A stretch of DNA of 64,000 bases, from contig JAODUO010001194.1 of NCBI GenBank assembly GCA_025642075.2, positions 1-64,000 of the forward strand, in the 5' to 3' direction. Shown piece by piece: positions 22,655 through 45,867 of this stretch (positions within the stretch are counted from its first letter, which is position 1; every line of letters starts with the position of its first letter). The translations under genes were made by a program, and so were the position numbers. The notes beneath the pieces are model-generated. The model made no database searches. It worked only from the letters and a program-made list of their open reading frames with translations, and was not told where the DNA came from. The stretch is from Ridgeia piscesae (taxonomy: Eukaryota > Annelida > Polychaeta > Sabellida > Siboglinidae).

Positions 22655-25600
22655 GAAGACAGTCCCAAGCCCGGCTGAGAAAAAAGGAGGGTTGGGCAAA
22701 GGGCTAACAACCCTTTCCCGTAAAAAACAGATTATTACGAAAACATCGACCGAATGAATTCTACTGAACTTGGGAGAGGGAGGACCTCCTGGGGAGAGTA
22801 TGACGCCATGCAGTGAAAGCCGTAAGGAAGCTACATCGCCAATATCCTTCTTGTCTTCCAAGAAAATCTCAAAAATAGGAACATGGAACGTGAGAACCAT
22901 GTTCGAAGCAAACAATGCAGCCCAAATAGCAAGGGAACGACGGGCCTACAACATCACAGTACTAGGGCTATGTGAAACGAGGTGGACACAGTCGGGGCTA
23001 GTCAGACTGAATACGGGAGAAATTATTCTGTACTCAGGGCATGAAGAGGAACATGCACATCATACAGAAGGCGTGGCACTTATGTTGTCACACGAGGCAC
23101 AGAATGCTTTCATTAGTTGGGAAGCAGCGGGACCAAGGATCATCTATGCCTTGTTCAAAACAAAGAAAGAAAACATCAAGCTCAACATCATTCAGTGCTA
23201 CGCACCCACAAACGACAAGGATGAAGAAACAAAAGAGGACTTTTACAACAAATGCAGACATTGTGTGACAAACTGAAGGAGAAGGACATGACAATATTCA
23301 TTGATCATGATCAGCAACAGCGGGTACGAAGTCATGAGCAGACAGGGATTTGACAGAATGAATGAAAATGGTGAGATGTTGGCTGACTTTTGTGCATTTA
23401 ACAACATGATCATCGGAGGCAGCGTGTTCCCACAGCGCAGGATTCATAAGGCAACCTCGGTATCACCAGACCACAGAACAGAAAATCAAATAGACCATAT
23501 CTGCATAGGACGGAAGTTCGGAAGATCCATGCAGGATGTGAGAGTGAAGAGAGGGGCAGATGCAGCCTCAGACCACCATCTAGTGCTGGCCAGAATGTAG
23601 ATGAAGCTAAAGAAGAGAGAAGTCAAGAGGAGCACCAGGACACAGTACAATGTGGACTTCCTAAAGGACAGGGTGACAACAGAGACCTTCCGACTTACAG
23701 TCAGAAACAAATACGAAGCCCTACAAGATCTTCTTGACGAAGGAAACATAGACATAAACACACAATGGCAACATATCAAGGAGATGTGGACCAGCACATG
23801 CAGCGAAGTTCTGGGAAAGAAGAAATACCAACAAAAAGACTGGATTTCTGCAGACACTCTCAACAAAGTGCAAGTGAGGAATGAAACGAAAGGTGCAACA
23901 GCCGAACGAGAGCAGCAAAAGCAACAGCACAGGAAGAGTAAACAGATGCAAACAGAGCAGTCAAGAGCAGCGTAAAAACAGACTAGGCAAACTTCTTTGA
24001 ACACCTAGCCAAGGAAGCAGGGGATGCATCAGCCCAAGGAAACATGAAACAACTGTATGATATAACGAGAACATTAGCAGGAAAGTACAAGCACACAGAC
24101 AGACCCATCAAATATAAGAATGGCAATGTACTTACTAGTGATAAAGACCAGATGAAGAGATGGAGGGAACATTTTGAAGAACTGCTGAATTGTCCACCAC
24201 CTCAGAACCCTCCAGATATCGCACTAGCTGAAGAAGTACTCCAGATAAACTGGGAAAGACCAAGTAAGGCAGAGATTGAGAAAGCCACCCGTCACATGAA
24301 GAGAGGGAAAGCTTCAAGCCCAGACAAAATTCCTGCCGATGCAATCAAGGCTGACATAGAGACCTCCATAGAGATACTGCATGATCTATTCGAGAAGATA
24401 TGGGAGCAAGAAGAAATACCAACTGAATGGAAAGAAGGGTACCTCGTGAAGCTCCCAGAGAAAGGCGATATGCAAGATTGTAAGAACTACAGAGGAATAA
24501 TGCTCCTATCAGTACCCGGAAAGGTCCTCGACAGAGTCATCTTGTACAGACTGAAGACAGTGGTGGATGCCAAGCTGAGAGACCACCAAGCAGGCTTCCG
24601 CAAAGACAGATCATGCACCGACCAAATAGCAACACTGCGAATCATTGTTGAACAATCCATGGAATGGGACTCATCCCTGTACATAAACTTTGTAGACTAC
24701 GAGAAGGCATTTGATAGCCTCGACAGAGATACGCTGTGGAATCTTCTACACCAGTACGGGATACCGGATAAACGTATATCTCTGATAAAAAATAGTTACG
24801 AAGATATGGCATGCATGGTCGTTCATGCAGGACAACTTACAGACTTCTTCATGGTGAAGACAGGAGTGAGGCAAGGATGTCTTTTGTCACCATTATTATT
24901 CCTGCTCGCCATAGACTGGATCATGAAAAATACTACAACAACTAGAAGAAATGGGATCCAGTGGACACCTTGGAGCCAGTTGGAGGACCTGGAATGTGCG
25001 GATGACCTCGCTCTCCTCTCACACAGCCATCAACAGGTGCAGTAAAAAACAGAGCTGTTAAACACAGTGTCAACACAGCTAGGACTCAACACCAACAGAA
25101 GCAAGACAACAATTATGAAAGCCAACACAAAGAAAAACAACTTCATTACATTGAACGCAGAGCCACTGGAAGAGACAGACTCATTCACATACCTGGGCAG
25201 TACAATCAACAAAAATGGAGGCACAGAAGAAGACGTCAAAGCAAGGATACAGAAAGCAAGAGTTGCATTCATCATGTTGAGAACAATTTGGAGAGCAAAA
25301 CAAATCAAAACTAACACCAAACTGAGAATATTCAATTCAAATGTCAAAGCAGTTTTACTCTATGGATCGGAGACATGGCGAAGTACACAGAAGACACTAA
25401 AAAGAATACAGACCTTCATCAACAAATGCCTGCGTAGAATCCTACACCTGAAGTGGACAGACAAGATATCCAACACTACACTCTGGAAAATGACCAAGCA
25501 ATCCCCATAGAAAATGAAATAAAGAAGAGAAAATGGAGGTGGATAGGACAAACACTCAGGACACCACCAGGTACCATCACCCGTCAAGCCATCACATGGA

Positions 25601-25929
25601 ACCCCCCAGGGAAGAGGCGAAGAGGTATGCCACGAAACACCTGGCAAAGAGACACGGAAAAAGAAACAAAGGAGATGGGATACACCAGGAGAGTAATAGA
25701 GAGGATGGCCACGGACAGAAAACGGTGGCATTCCTTGGTCGATGGTCTATGCTCCCAGCGAGCAAACAGGCATAAGTAAGTAAGTGGCAAGGTTGTCAAT
25801 AAGTAGGCAAGTGCAAGTAAGAAGTAAGTAGGAAGTAGATAGAGCAAGCAAGTTGAAGTTAAGTAGAAGTAGTAAGCAAGTAAGTAGATGTGCAAGAATG
25901 TATAAGAAGTGCAAGTAAGTAAGTAAGTC

Positions 25930-26000
<71 letters not shown>

Positions 26001-26028
26001 TATAAGTAAGTAAGTAAGTAAGTAAGTA
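22655..26028 (+). mobile_element. RTE-type LINE (endonuclease-reverse transcriptase), inactivated
   Basis: Non-LTR retrotransposon of the SR2/BovB-like RTE group. Seen in order: a 5' leader; the AP-endonuclease start (KIGTWNVRTMFEAN, LGLCETRWTQSG, IIQCYAPTND) from 22770; the reverse transcriptase in 24044-25045 with FVDYEKAFDSLDRDTLW (motif A), TGVRQGCLLSPLLF (motif B) and CADDLALL (motif C, usually FADD); then TYLGSTINKNGG and a C-terminal RRKWIGHTLR-like region ending near 25779. The frame is broken: a stop near 23274, a stop at 23598-23600, a stop near 23973, a stop after 25043 and a shift near 25510. Sequence between FIxD and SNSGYE that should hold the catalytic GDFN motif is missing. 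The element ends in (AAGT)n, the short-repeat tail typical of RTE. Start and end are approximate. Confidence 0.93.
25776..26028. repeat. (AAGT)n tail of the RTE LINE
   Basis: Degenerate then regular AAGTAAGT repeats begin directly after the last LINE codon region (CAAACAGGCATAAGTAAGT). They are the 3' tail rather than an independent microsatellite. Confidence 0.85.
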
Positions 26029-27124
<1,096 letters not shown>

Positions 27125-27254
27125 TTGTCAGTGTCACTGTAGGCCTACTGCACTGCTGTATAGCCGACTAGGTCGTAAGCAGAAGCCACGCCACGATTAC
27201 ATATACACATAGATGCATCTGTTAGGGACTTGCGAGCCCACATAGTATAGCCTA

Positions 27255-27825
27255 GGTAATCTTCCAGTTAACTGGCCTAAATGATTAGGGCCTTTTCAAA
27301 ACGTTTTTACCACCTTTTTTCGATGTGTACGTGTTCGGAATGTCATTCGACATCACTTCCAGTACAAAGAAGTCAGATATTATTTTCTAAATTGTGTTTT
27401 AGAGCAATTTAATGCCATCGAGTCGATCACTGGGTGTGAGTGGCTAGCGCACCCAAGATGAATCACGACCGCAAAGGCGATGTCTTGCGATTTGCAAATA
27501 TATCCCCAAAATTAAGGCAACAACATTAATTGTTTTTTATATAATGCAGATTTATTTGTTTTAAGCTTAAATAAAAAAAAATTGCTAATTGCTTTTTTTT
27601 CGACTTCACAATGCACACGCAAAACAGTGCCTTTGTGGCTCTGATGCATTTGGCATGCGCCAACTGCTCGCACCCTGTGAGCAGTGACATCAGCTTATTT
27701 GAAAAATGAAAAAAATTATATCTTACTTCTCTGTGCCGGAAATGATGTAGAATGACATCAAAAAAATTCGTAAAAACGTTTTTAAAAGACCTTGATAATT
27801 TAGGCCAGTTAACTAGAAGATTACC
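27255..27825. mobile_element. MITE with about 60-bp terminal inverted repeats
   Basis: The left end GGTAATCTTCCAGTTAACTG and the reverse complement of the right end GGTAATCTTCTAGTTAACTG match. Pairing continues through GGCCTAAAT and AACGTTTTTAC for about 60 bp with few mismatches. There is no coding capacity inside and the superfamily is not assigned. Confidence 0.8.
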
Positions 27826-28084
27826 CATGTACAAGTGTATATACAAATATACACCATACCACTATATTTCACCTGGGAATACACATTTAGTTTTAATGCA
27901 GCAATGGAACACAAACAAGTTTTATTTTATTTATTATAAGTCAATACTTAATAAAACCTTAGAGGAAATGTGTGTGTTTTATCTGTAAACAGCGATACGT
28001 ATTAATTTAATTTTGGGAAATGTAAATGCACCCACATAGGACATGGAAATGTGAACAAAGAATACTTTATGGGCGACTACTATA

Positions 28085-28680
28085 TTAGGCACAAGTGTAA
28101 AAGAAAGGACCTGGGAGATCTGTTAGTGTCGACATGACAGTTTCGGAGGAATGTGGAATTGCTGCTTCAAAGGGCAACCAAATTACTGGGGTTAATTAGA
28201 CGAAACATCACATATGTGGAGAAAAAGCTAATCATACCATTACAAAGCAATAGTGAGGCCACATTTAGAATACTGCATACAGGCATGAAGGCCATACCAT
28301 CAGAAAAAATCAATTTACTAGAAAGAGTCCAATGAAGGGCAACTAAGCTTATTCCTGAACTTAAACATTTTCTTATGAAAGACGCCTGTTAGTGTGTGGA
28401 TTAACCACATTAGAGATTAGAAGATTAAGAGGTGACCAAATAGAAGTTTTTAAGAATGGTTATGATGATATAGATTTTCTTTAAATAAAAAGAAGATAGT
28501 ATGACAAGAGGCCATAAAGCAGTATTAGTCAAGCTATAGTGTAAGTTGGATACAAGAAAGTATTCCTTCTCCCAGAGAACAATAAATAACTGGAATAAAT
28601 TAAGTCACGATTGTGTAAATGCAAGCAGTGTAAATATCTTTAAAAATAAAATTTATAGTTATACCTGGTAAGAGCAGGTT
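28085..28680 (+). mobile_element. CR1/L2-like LINE 3' remnant
   Basis: Broken frames read LLGLIRRNITYVEKK, then PHLEYC-like (GAGGCCACATTTAGAATACTGC), KINLLERVQ, RATKLIPELKH and LEIRRLRGDQIEVFKNGYDD. This is the conserved order after the reverse transcriptase in CR1/L2-clade LINEs. Stops and shifts occur throughout. It lies about 0.9 kb upstream of the TMEM241 start codon. Confidence 0.75.
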
Positions 28681-29225
28681 ACACCTAGGATAATATTTTT
28701 AGAAATTATTTTAAATACCAAATAAATTATCTATTCATATATTTATTTTAATTAATTTATTATTATAATATATGTTATTATTGTAGGAAATTTTATGTGA
28801 TTTTTATTTTACTTATATATTTATAGATACCATGCATTTTTATTAGTAGCATTTATAATTTGTTTTTTATTTTATGTACAATACTAATTCATATATCATT
28901 TTATAAGAAATAATATTATATTTTAGTGAACTCTCGATAAGCCAAAGACATCCTTGTTAAACCTAGTTAAACTTTGCTACTTAGTTACCATTAGTGTTTA
29001 TTACTTTAAAACTATTTATGGTTGTGCATTCAGTAGGACAGTGAATAGCATGTATATTTTGATTTGAGCATGGTATTTTTTAGTTGTTTCCAGCTTTCGG
29101 CAATGTTCTGTTATAATAGACTAGACTGTATAATTATTTAAATACGGATCAGATTATTGAATGATAGTGTTCATGTGTCTTATTTATTGGAGTTGTGGCC
29201 ACAGTGGGTACATGTAGAAGAACCA
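28681..29225. other. AT-rich spacer upstream of TMEM241
   Basis: Strongly AT-rich (28690-28925) with no gene. The TMEM241 promoter is presumably between here and 29550, but I see no diagnostic element. Confidence 0.5.
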
Positions 29226-29378
29226 CCGACAACTACATTTCCCCTGGTAGTGACAACTACATTTCCCCCTGGTAGTGACAACTACATGCCCCCTGGTAGT
29301 GACAACTACATGCCCCCTGGTAGTGACAACTACATGCCCCCTGGTAGTGACAACTACATGCCCCCTGGTAGTGACTAC
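29226..29378. repeat. 24-bp minisatellite, about 6 copies, upstream of TMEM241
   Basis: Units of CCCCTGGTAGTGACAACTAC plus ATGC/ATTT repeat every 24 bp. Because 24 is a multiple of three, one plus frame reads an eight-residue repeat (PPGSDNYM). It has no splice link to TMEM241, so coding is unlikely. Confidence 0.95.
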
Positions 29379-29550
29379 TCTTAGTGCCAATGTAGAATTG
29401 TCAGTTTCCTATGAAGATTTTATAAAACTGTTAAATTGTTGTTTCATGTTACCCTTGGTGGAGTGACCAAAGGCTGTTTGTGGATTCAGAAATGACAACC
29501 TGGAGGAGGTCAGTGTGAGGTGAATAGACAACCAGGAGTTCACGGGAAAC

Positions 29551-39773
<10,223 letters not shown>

Positions 39774-39895
39774 ACACGGTGATGGTTATTACAAGATATT
39801 AGTCAGTGACTCAGCGATATTGAATTCAGTGAAAATTTATTCAACAGCAATAACATAATAATGACACATATTACATTATAACAACTAGAGTTAAT

Positions 39896-39901
39896 AATAA
39901 A
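39896..39901 (+). terminator. TMEM241: TMEM241 polyadenylation signal
   Basis: AATAAA 123 bp after the TGA stop, in an AT-rich 3' flank. Confidence 0.6.
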
Positions 39902-40470
39902 ATGTATTTTAATTATATCCAATAATTGTATTGGCTTCCCTAAAGGAAATTAATTTTGCTGGCTTATTACCACAATATTTTGTATATAGCAACGTATGTT
40001 AAACAGAATGATAAGGTATTCTTAAACACCACCAGGCTGCTACACACACAAGGCCATGTCTCCGGCCAGACGAATATGTCGCGTCGTCCACTCACTGACA
40101 ACAGTCTATTGTGTCGTCAGACGTTCATTATCTGAATTGTATCATTTCAGTCATGCAGGTGTTAGCTTTGGAAGTAATTACAGAACAATACAATGTGTTT
40201 TTAGTACAATGTTGTTTTCAATTCACAACATGTCACGCACTGTTTTGATACAACGATCTAATATAATTTCTAAAAACAACGTAATTCCATTGACGCGTCG
40301 ACTTTTATATAGCGTGCGAATTTCCCCAGCATTCGCAAAACACATGACTTGTCCAGTTCCTTGTTTGCAAATGTTGCTTTAGTGGTGCCAATTTAATATA
40401 AATGATAAAAACATTAAAAGCAAGATGATGGCAACATTGGTTTATGATACTTTTGTCATATAGCTTTTGC

Positions 40471-40532
<62 letters not shown>

Positions 40533-41043
40533 CGTGACTTTAAGAGATTAACGTTTGTCTTGCAAGTAATTAAAAAAAATATTATCAGTGGAATGAACAC
40601 GGCATTTGATTTTACATGGTAGTCTTGCAGGCATTAATACAAGGCGCCCAGTCCGTTAGTCCAAAACACTGAAATCGGAAATAAATGATAGGCTTTTAGT
40701 GGTTTGTAACATACCACAAATACGGCGACCGTTTGTATTCATAATGTTGATCGGTTCCATACTTCCAATTACAGATTGATGATTGATTCCAGTTATGTGC
40801 TGGCATGGATTAGGCCTACACATAAACCTTGGAAACGTGCTAGTGTGGTCGAACGTCAAATATCCCTGTCACACACCCGCACTGACATTAGAACAATAAT
40901 CACATATTCTACATACGTAGTACAGTGCATGCATTTACATTCAATTAATAACATAATTAGTGCAACTCCAAGTAAATAGCCGCATGTATCGTTTTCATCG
41001 AGGTCAGTTCAGTGTCGATTCGTACTTCCCGGGTTGTATATTA
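39902..41043. other. Intergenic, no gene recognised; (TA)n at 40473-40530
   Basis: Apart from the TA microsatellite I see only short open frames without splice or family support. Confidence 0.55.
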
Positions 41044-41383
41044 CAGTGTTTCCATTGGGTAAAATGATGGGCGAGAGTGTGACCTTAGCAAGCGCTGAAG
41101 GCGCGACGCGTCTGGGGGCATGTCCCGGTACTGTTTTTTAAACTAGTTTTTAAGTGGTGCCTTATGAAGTGTGTGTTTAATCTATTCTCTGGGGTATAGT
41201 GGGGGGGGGGTTAAATACAAGTTAGCATGTAAACATGTTTATAAAATTACTTGCAAATAGTCAGCAACAACTCAGGAAATCGCTATGCCTACGAGGTGGC
41301 AATTTTGGCATGGTTTGGGCAAAGTGGCTTAGAGAAACAGCGAGGTGGCTCACTTCGCTCGTCATATAGCAGAGGAAACACTG
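41044..41383 (+). mobile_element. hAT-like MITE, family 1 copy A
   Basis: It begins CAGTGTTTCC and ends GGAAACACTG. The full 340 bp aligns with the reverse complement of 54832-55167, including GGGGGCATG, TTTAATCTATTCTCTGGG and GGTGGCTTAGA. TATATTA and its inverse also flank the ends. There is no coding capacity. Confidence 0.85.
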
Positions 41384-42791
41384 CTAATATAGGACCGGTT
41401 GTGCAGCCTCGCAACCACGCATACCATTGGTGATACTCATTCACCGACATGTTGAACGGTTTCCATCAATTATGCAAGATGGCGTCTTCGACTGGCGACA
41501 TTTTGGCGCGCCATCTAGCCACCGCTAGAAGCGCTAAGCCGTAGAGCAGCTTACATTGGAACACGTACGAAAGTGTACCCACTGCCCCACACCAATTAAC
41601 TCTAAACAGAACGACGTGGTCCGCTTATCGATTAATTGCAAACAGTCAACAAACGATAATCGTACTTATCTTGGTGCCACGGCCTACTAGGAATAGTCGC
41701 CAGCACTACATAACAAACATCAGCGCAATGATAATCAATAATAGGTCTGTCACACCACAGTATCGCCAAACATCTCTTATTTTTGCATGGCCTATATGCT
41801 AAAGGCGTTTTTACTTTCTCTATCTCTGTCTATATGTGTATGTAGACATCATGTTTCTTAAATATACCTGGAACTGGATTTCACTAAGCGCCAGATTTTC
41901 TTTCAATAGTTAGACATCATAAAGCTTTACCCTACATTTTAAAACACATTATTCATTGCATTTACTTTGTTGATGAATAACTCTGAAAATGTGTTGATTA
42001 ATTCATTGTTGTGCACAGTTTATATAAAATATAGAGTGGTTTGTATGTGCGCGAGTGTGCGCGCGTACGGGCGTACACCACGTTTAGAATACATCTTCGT
42101 TTAAATCAATAGCACTACCCTGTGTTGAAATTTGTCGAGTTAGGGGATACTAGGTTTATTTCTGTTGCCTTAATTCCTGTCAGTATGCGATAAATCCAAT
42201 ACACCTCGAGCTGTGCGAATACGTCAATAGATCGAAACATTATGCTGGTATAATTGCCTGATTGGCTAACATATGCGCAATTATCGCACTGCTGACAGCA
42301 GATCGCAACGGAATCGTTGCACAAATTGATGTCGGTCTCGAACGCGGCAGGATTGCGTCCACAATGAGTGGAAAGGTGCTACATTTGGAAGCAAGTTTGA
42401 CAGGAAACCGATTACTGTGTAGGAATTACAGTGTATATATATATATTGATCCCATCTTTCGATAACTCGCAATAAATTCATAATTGTCGTATTTGTCAGA
42501 ATTAACATATCAGGCTGACTGTGTCACTTGGAGTTCCTTAGGATTTTTTAGCGGTCCTGTAGGTTTGCAGATAGTTTTGAAGTCATAAAATGGTGTTAGT
42601 CAAACCGTTGTTCCCGCAACAACTGTTATTAATATTATGTCGAGAACATGTAACACCAACAGGTTCAGATAGGTTCAGAATTGCCAGATATAAATGACTA
42701 CATCGCGTTTAAAACTGGAGGTTTCTGCGGGGTATAGTCTATAAAGATTCTTCTCAAATGTGATGCTTATTTGCTTATTATTGCGACCGAA
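41384..42791. other. Intergenic; CpG-containing YY1/E2F-like cluster at 41471-41544
   Basis: The only notable piece is GCAAGATGGCG (YY1-like) followed by TTTTGGCGCGCC (E2F-like). A 21-codon frame begins at that ATG (41479-41544, MASSTGDILARHLATARSAK). It resembles an invertebrate promoter/start region, but no gene follows on either strand. The rest shows nothing. Confidence 0.4.
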
Positions 42792-43452
42792 TTAGTTTGA
42801 CAGTTGTTGTTCAATTCCGCCACGTATGTTGTTGTTCTGCGCTTCGTTCGAGTCCGTCTCTCGTATCATCTTGTTCAGCGTCTGTTGGTAGCGTTCGTGC
42901 AGCAAACTTAGCTCTTCGGAATGTCTCTTCTGCATCCGGTTAAGCGTTTCCTGCGCGCGCACGCCGTACTCCATCGCCCTGTAGATGGTCATTAATTCTG
43001 TGTCAGTGTTTATCAATCTCCATGTTATGATCAGATTGTATGGATAAACAACTACTATTATTGACTGTGAAATGGATAAGCATATAAGGAAGGAACTATT
43101 AAAAGTGACCCAAGGAAAGGAACATTTATTAGAATGTGATTTCATAGGTCATATTGAGGAAAGGGATTGGTGGACGAGGGTAAGGAGAAAAACTAGACAT
43201 GGACCTAGAAAAGGAGCACCTAATATCATGTCATATGCAGAAAGGTTTGCATTACAAAGGTAACTTACAAGAGTTATCAGCAATACGGCATCCACTATAG
43301 CTTGCATGTACGTATAGCCTACCCGGTGACGTATCGGAAAGACAAAGGATTGGCTAGGAACTGCAGCGCCTACTAGGATACAGTACAACCAACCAGCACT
43401 GAACATTGTTACGAACCCATGGAGAAAAGATACGGATTTAGGTAGAAGTGCA

Positions 43453-43488
<36 letters not shown>

Positions 43489-44250
43489 TGTGTGGTGCGT
43501 GCGTGTGTGTGTATTACACCAAACTGGCTACTGCATTTTCACTGTCATGTTGTGAAAAGTCAATTGGTTAAGACAGACAGTAGTGTAATTGGAATAACTT
43601 GTCATCATGTCATAAGAAAGCGTTAGGGACAGAAGCATGTGTCTGGCACAAGGAGACGAGCCGACATTACATGGACTGTTAGTACCGGCAGAGTTCTACT
43701 CCAGTGGCCTATGTGAACTGAGATTGTATATCACACTAGCGTCAGAACGAAATTTATATTGGACTGAACCGGAGCTTCAGCGTTCCGTTCCACCCCTGGT
43801 GTCGTGCTGCCATTGTTTTTCGCCGATGTTCGTTTATTCATAACTCTCCGGCCTATCCATATTCCGCGTTTTGCGCCCAAACATGCACCCCTTACCCTAA
43901 ATATTGGGGGTTAATCGTATATCTCCCGCCCTCTCCCTCGATGGTGGAGGTCAGCCCCGGTTCCGACGCCTACGTATCACCCCACCTAGGTCACTTTTTA
44001 CAGGGTGTACTGGACCTTGAGAAATGTTGATTTTCGTGCCGTCGCCTCTGAATGCTTACCTCTGCGCGCCATCTGTCTCTGCGATGCGATAGCACTCGGC
44101 GTCGAGCTGTTGCTTCAGGGCGAGCAGAGCTACGTCTTGCTTGCGCCATTTCTCCGCCAACATTCCGTCGTATACGGTCTTCGTCTGGTGTACCACGTGA
44201 GTCTGGTCAACATCTGCCTCCGTGCCCAGTGTCAACGTCGGACACTCCAT
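42792..44250 (-). CDS. Unrecognised 125-aa coiled-coil protein, two exons
   Basis: On the minus strand, exon 1 is 44250-44060 with a strong donor (CAGAG|GTAAGC). Exon 2 is 42978-42792 with a good acceptor (CATCTACAG|GGCG). The phases match across the 1.1-kb intron and rebuild an Arg codon. Exon 1 encodes an acidic start (MECPTLTLGTEADVDQ) then a helical stretch (YDGMLAEKWRKQDVALLALK). Exon 2 encodes an amphipathic helix (RAQETLNRMQKRHSEELSLL, HERYQQTLNKMIRE) and an Asn/Gln-rich end. There is no signal peptide or membrane segment. The codons are richer in G+C than the flanks. The helix carries a faint resemblance to small ciliary microtubule inner proteins (HxxYxxxLNxM), too weak to name. Unseen upstream exons are possible. 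The start is the first ATG, and the frame upstream stays open for a further 30 or so codons without another. Confidence 0.6.
43072..43266 (+). CDS. Short basic open frame inside the coiled-coil gene's intron, function unknown
   Basis: Sixty-three codons rich in Lys, Arg, Glu and Trp (IEERDWWTRVRRKTRHGPRK, then APNIMSYAERFALQ), on the strand opposite the host gene. A possible donor AAAG|GTAACT overlaps its last codons, so it could be an exon or a degraded mobile-element fragment. I do not recognise the family. The composition looks protein-like rather than random, but there is no second exon or start context to confirm it. Confidence 0.25.
43449..43511. repeat. (CGTG)n microsatellite
   Basis: GTGCGTGCGTGC repeats passing into GTGTGT, in the intron of the coiled-coil gene. 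Confidence 0.95.
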
Positions 44251-45867
44251 TTCTCGATATCGCGACGCTACTGATGACCGAAATGTTACAGGCGGAAATA
44301 ATATTATGACGATCGAGGAACAAATAGAGTCGTTACATTCACCTCTTTACCGCCGGTACAAATTAATCAATGTATAGCCGACATTAGCGTCAGTCCGCGT
44401 GCGTCCAATTCTGGGTCAATTAACTTACATAACGTTATGGTTGTCAATGTGTAGCAGTTATCCGACGGCGGCTATAGAGGTCTACGTGAAGATGCATTTG
44501 CCGTTTGCTTGACGAAAGCTACACAAACTGTCTTGATCTCTTCTAGTGATTAGCGCGGGAAATCTACTGCGGCGTTAGTCATGCGGTCCTGTTTGGCTCA
44601 GCAGCCAATTCTTGTAGAGCCTCCACGATATCGCTCAGCGTTCGTTCACCGGCGCGCCATAGCACGAGTATAGCTGTCGGTTATAAATATGCGTTTATCC
44701 AGGCGCTGTGTATTGCCCAATGTGTGGCTCTGGTTTTCATCAGATGCTTGCCAAAATGTAATCAGTCTACCGCAAACGCTAAATAGTACATAACGTTTAA
44801 CTATACGTGATCATCCGAAAACACGAATCATTCCTAATACGCAGCCCGTTCCTAATAACACTATCACGCACACGATATATCATATTCCTAAAACAACCAC
44901 AGTTGGACAATAACAGTGAATGTCACGTCAGGCGTGATTGAATTCAGCACAGTCGTCATAAAAGCTGCGCAAACGTCCGGCACGGGACTAGTTGCTAATC
45001 AGAACAAGGCACGAGTACATGCTTTTACCTCAGCTCGCTGTATTAAAAGGTATGATTAGATACGTGATGCATACAAGTTCGACTCTTCAAAAGCGATGCA
45101 TTAATGCGAGGAAAAGGTGTCAGGATGTTTAAGCACAGATCGACCTATATGACGAAATGTTTCGTTGAGGTTGCTGGTCAATGTAGTTCTATGCACTAGC
45201 ACACATTGTGGCCGTCTAATAGGGCTAATATATGTGCATTCATATTGGGCCCAGTGGGTTAACTGATATAGTGTATACACTGCCTGCACAACTCCAGCCA
45301 CTGGGAGCAAGATCCCGAGGGTTAGAAACTGAACCGACCATCTCTGAGTCTACGATAGGTAACATATAGTGTGGGGGGTTTACTCCCCCCCCCCGGCATA
45401 GACACCAGATAGAAGAGACCGACGGTTGTCAGTGTCTCTTCTGAAAGACAGGTCATGTGAGCGAACGAAAGTGCCTAAATTCCGAAACGGCGGCAGGTGG
45501 AATGGAATCACCGACCGTTTGACCAACAGTCTGGTGCTCTACAGCGCGATCAGGGTTCCTCACATAGAGCTAATGTGGATCTTCGAGTTGTGACACATCA
45601 AACACTGTGGACGTTTTCTTGTCCACTTGTCACATGATTAATGATCTTATTAAATCATGACTGTGCAAGAATCGTTCGTTCTGCGTGAAGCGACATCGAC
45701 ATATCCTTAAACGTCCTCCAGATTGGGTTTGTTGACTTGGTGACTGGTCAGTCCAACTTTTGTTTGCCGAGAAGAGAATGGTGCATACATATTGGACTAC
45801 ACACGATGATGATTGCACCTAGATTCACGTGTTATTGAGCTTACCACTTATATACATATATGTTAAT
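44251..45867. other. Intergenic, no gene recognised
   Basis: It is less AT-rich and has scattered CpGs near 44400-44700, which could include the promoter of the minus-strand coiled-coil gene. No exon or repeat family is identified. There is a poly-C run (CCCCCCCCCC) at 45386. Confidence 0.45.

Noticed and set aside
45100..45820. Short minus-strand open frames
   Set aside because: No family resemblance, splice sites or codon bias; consistent with chance.
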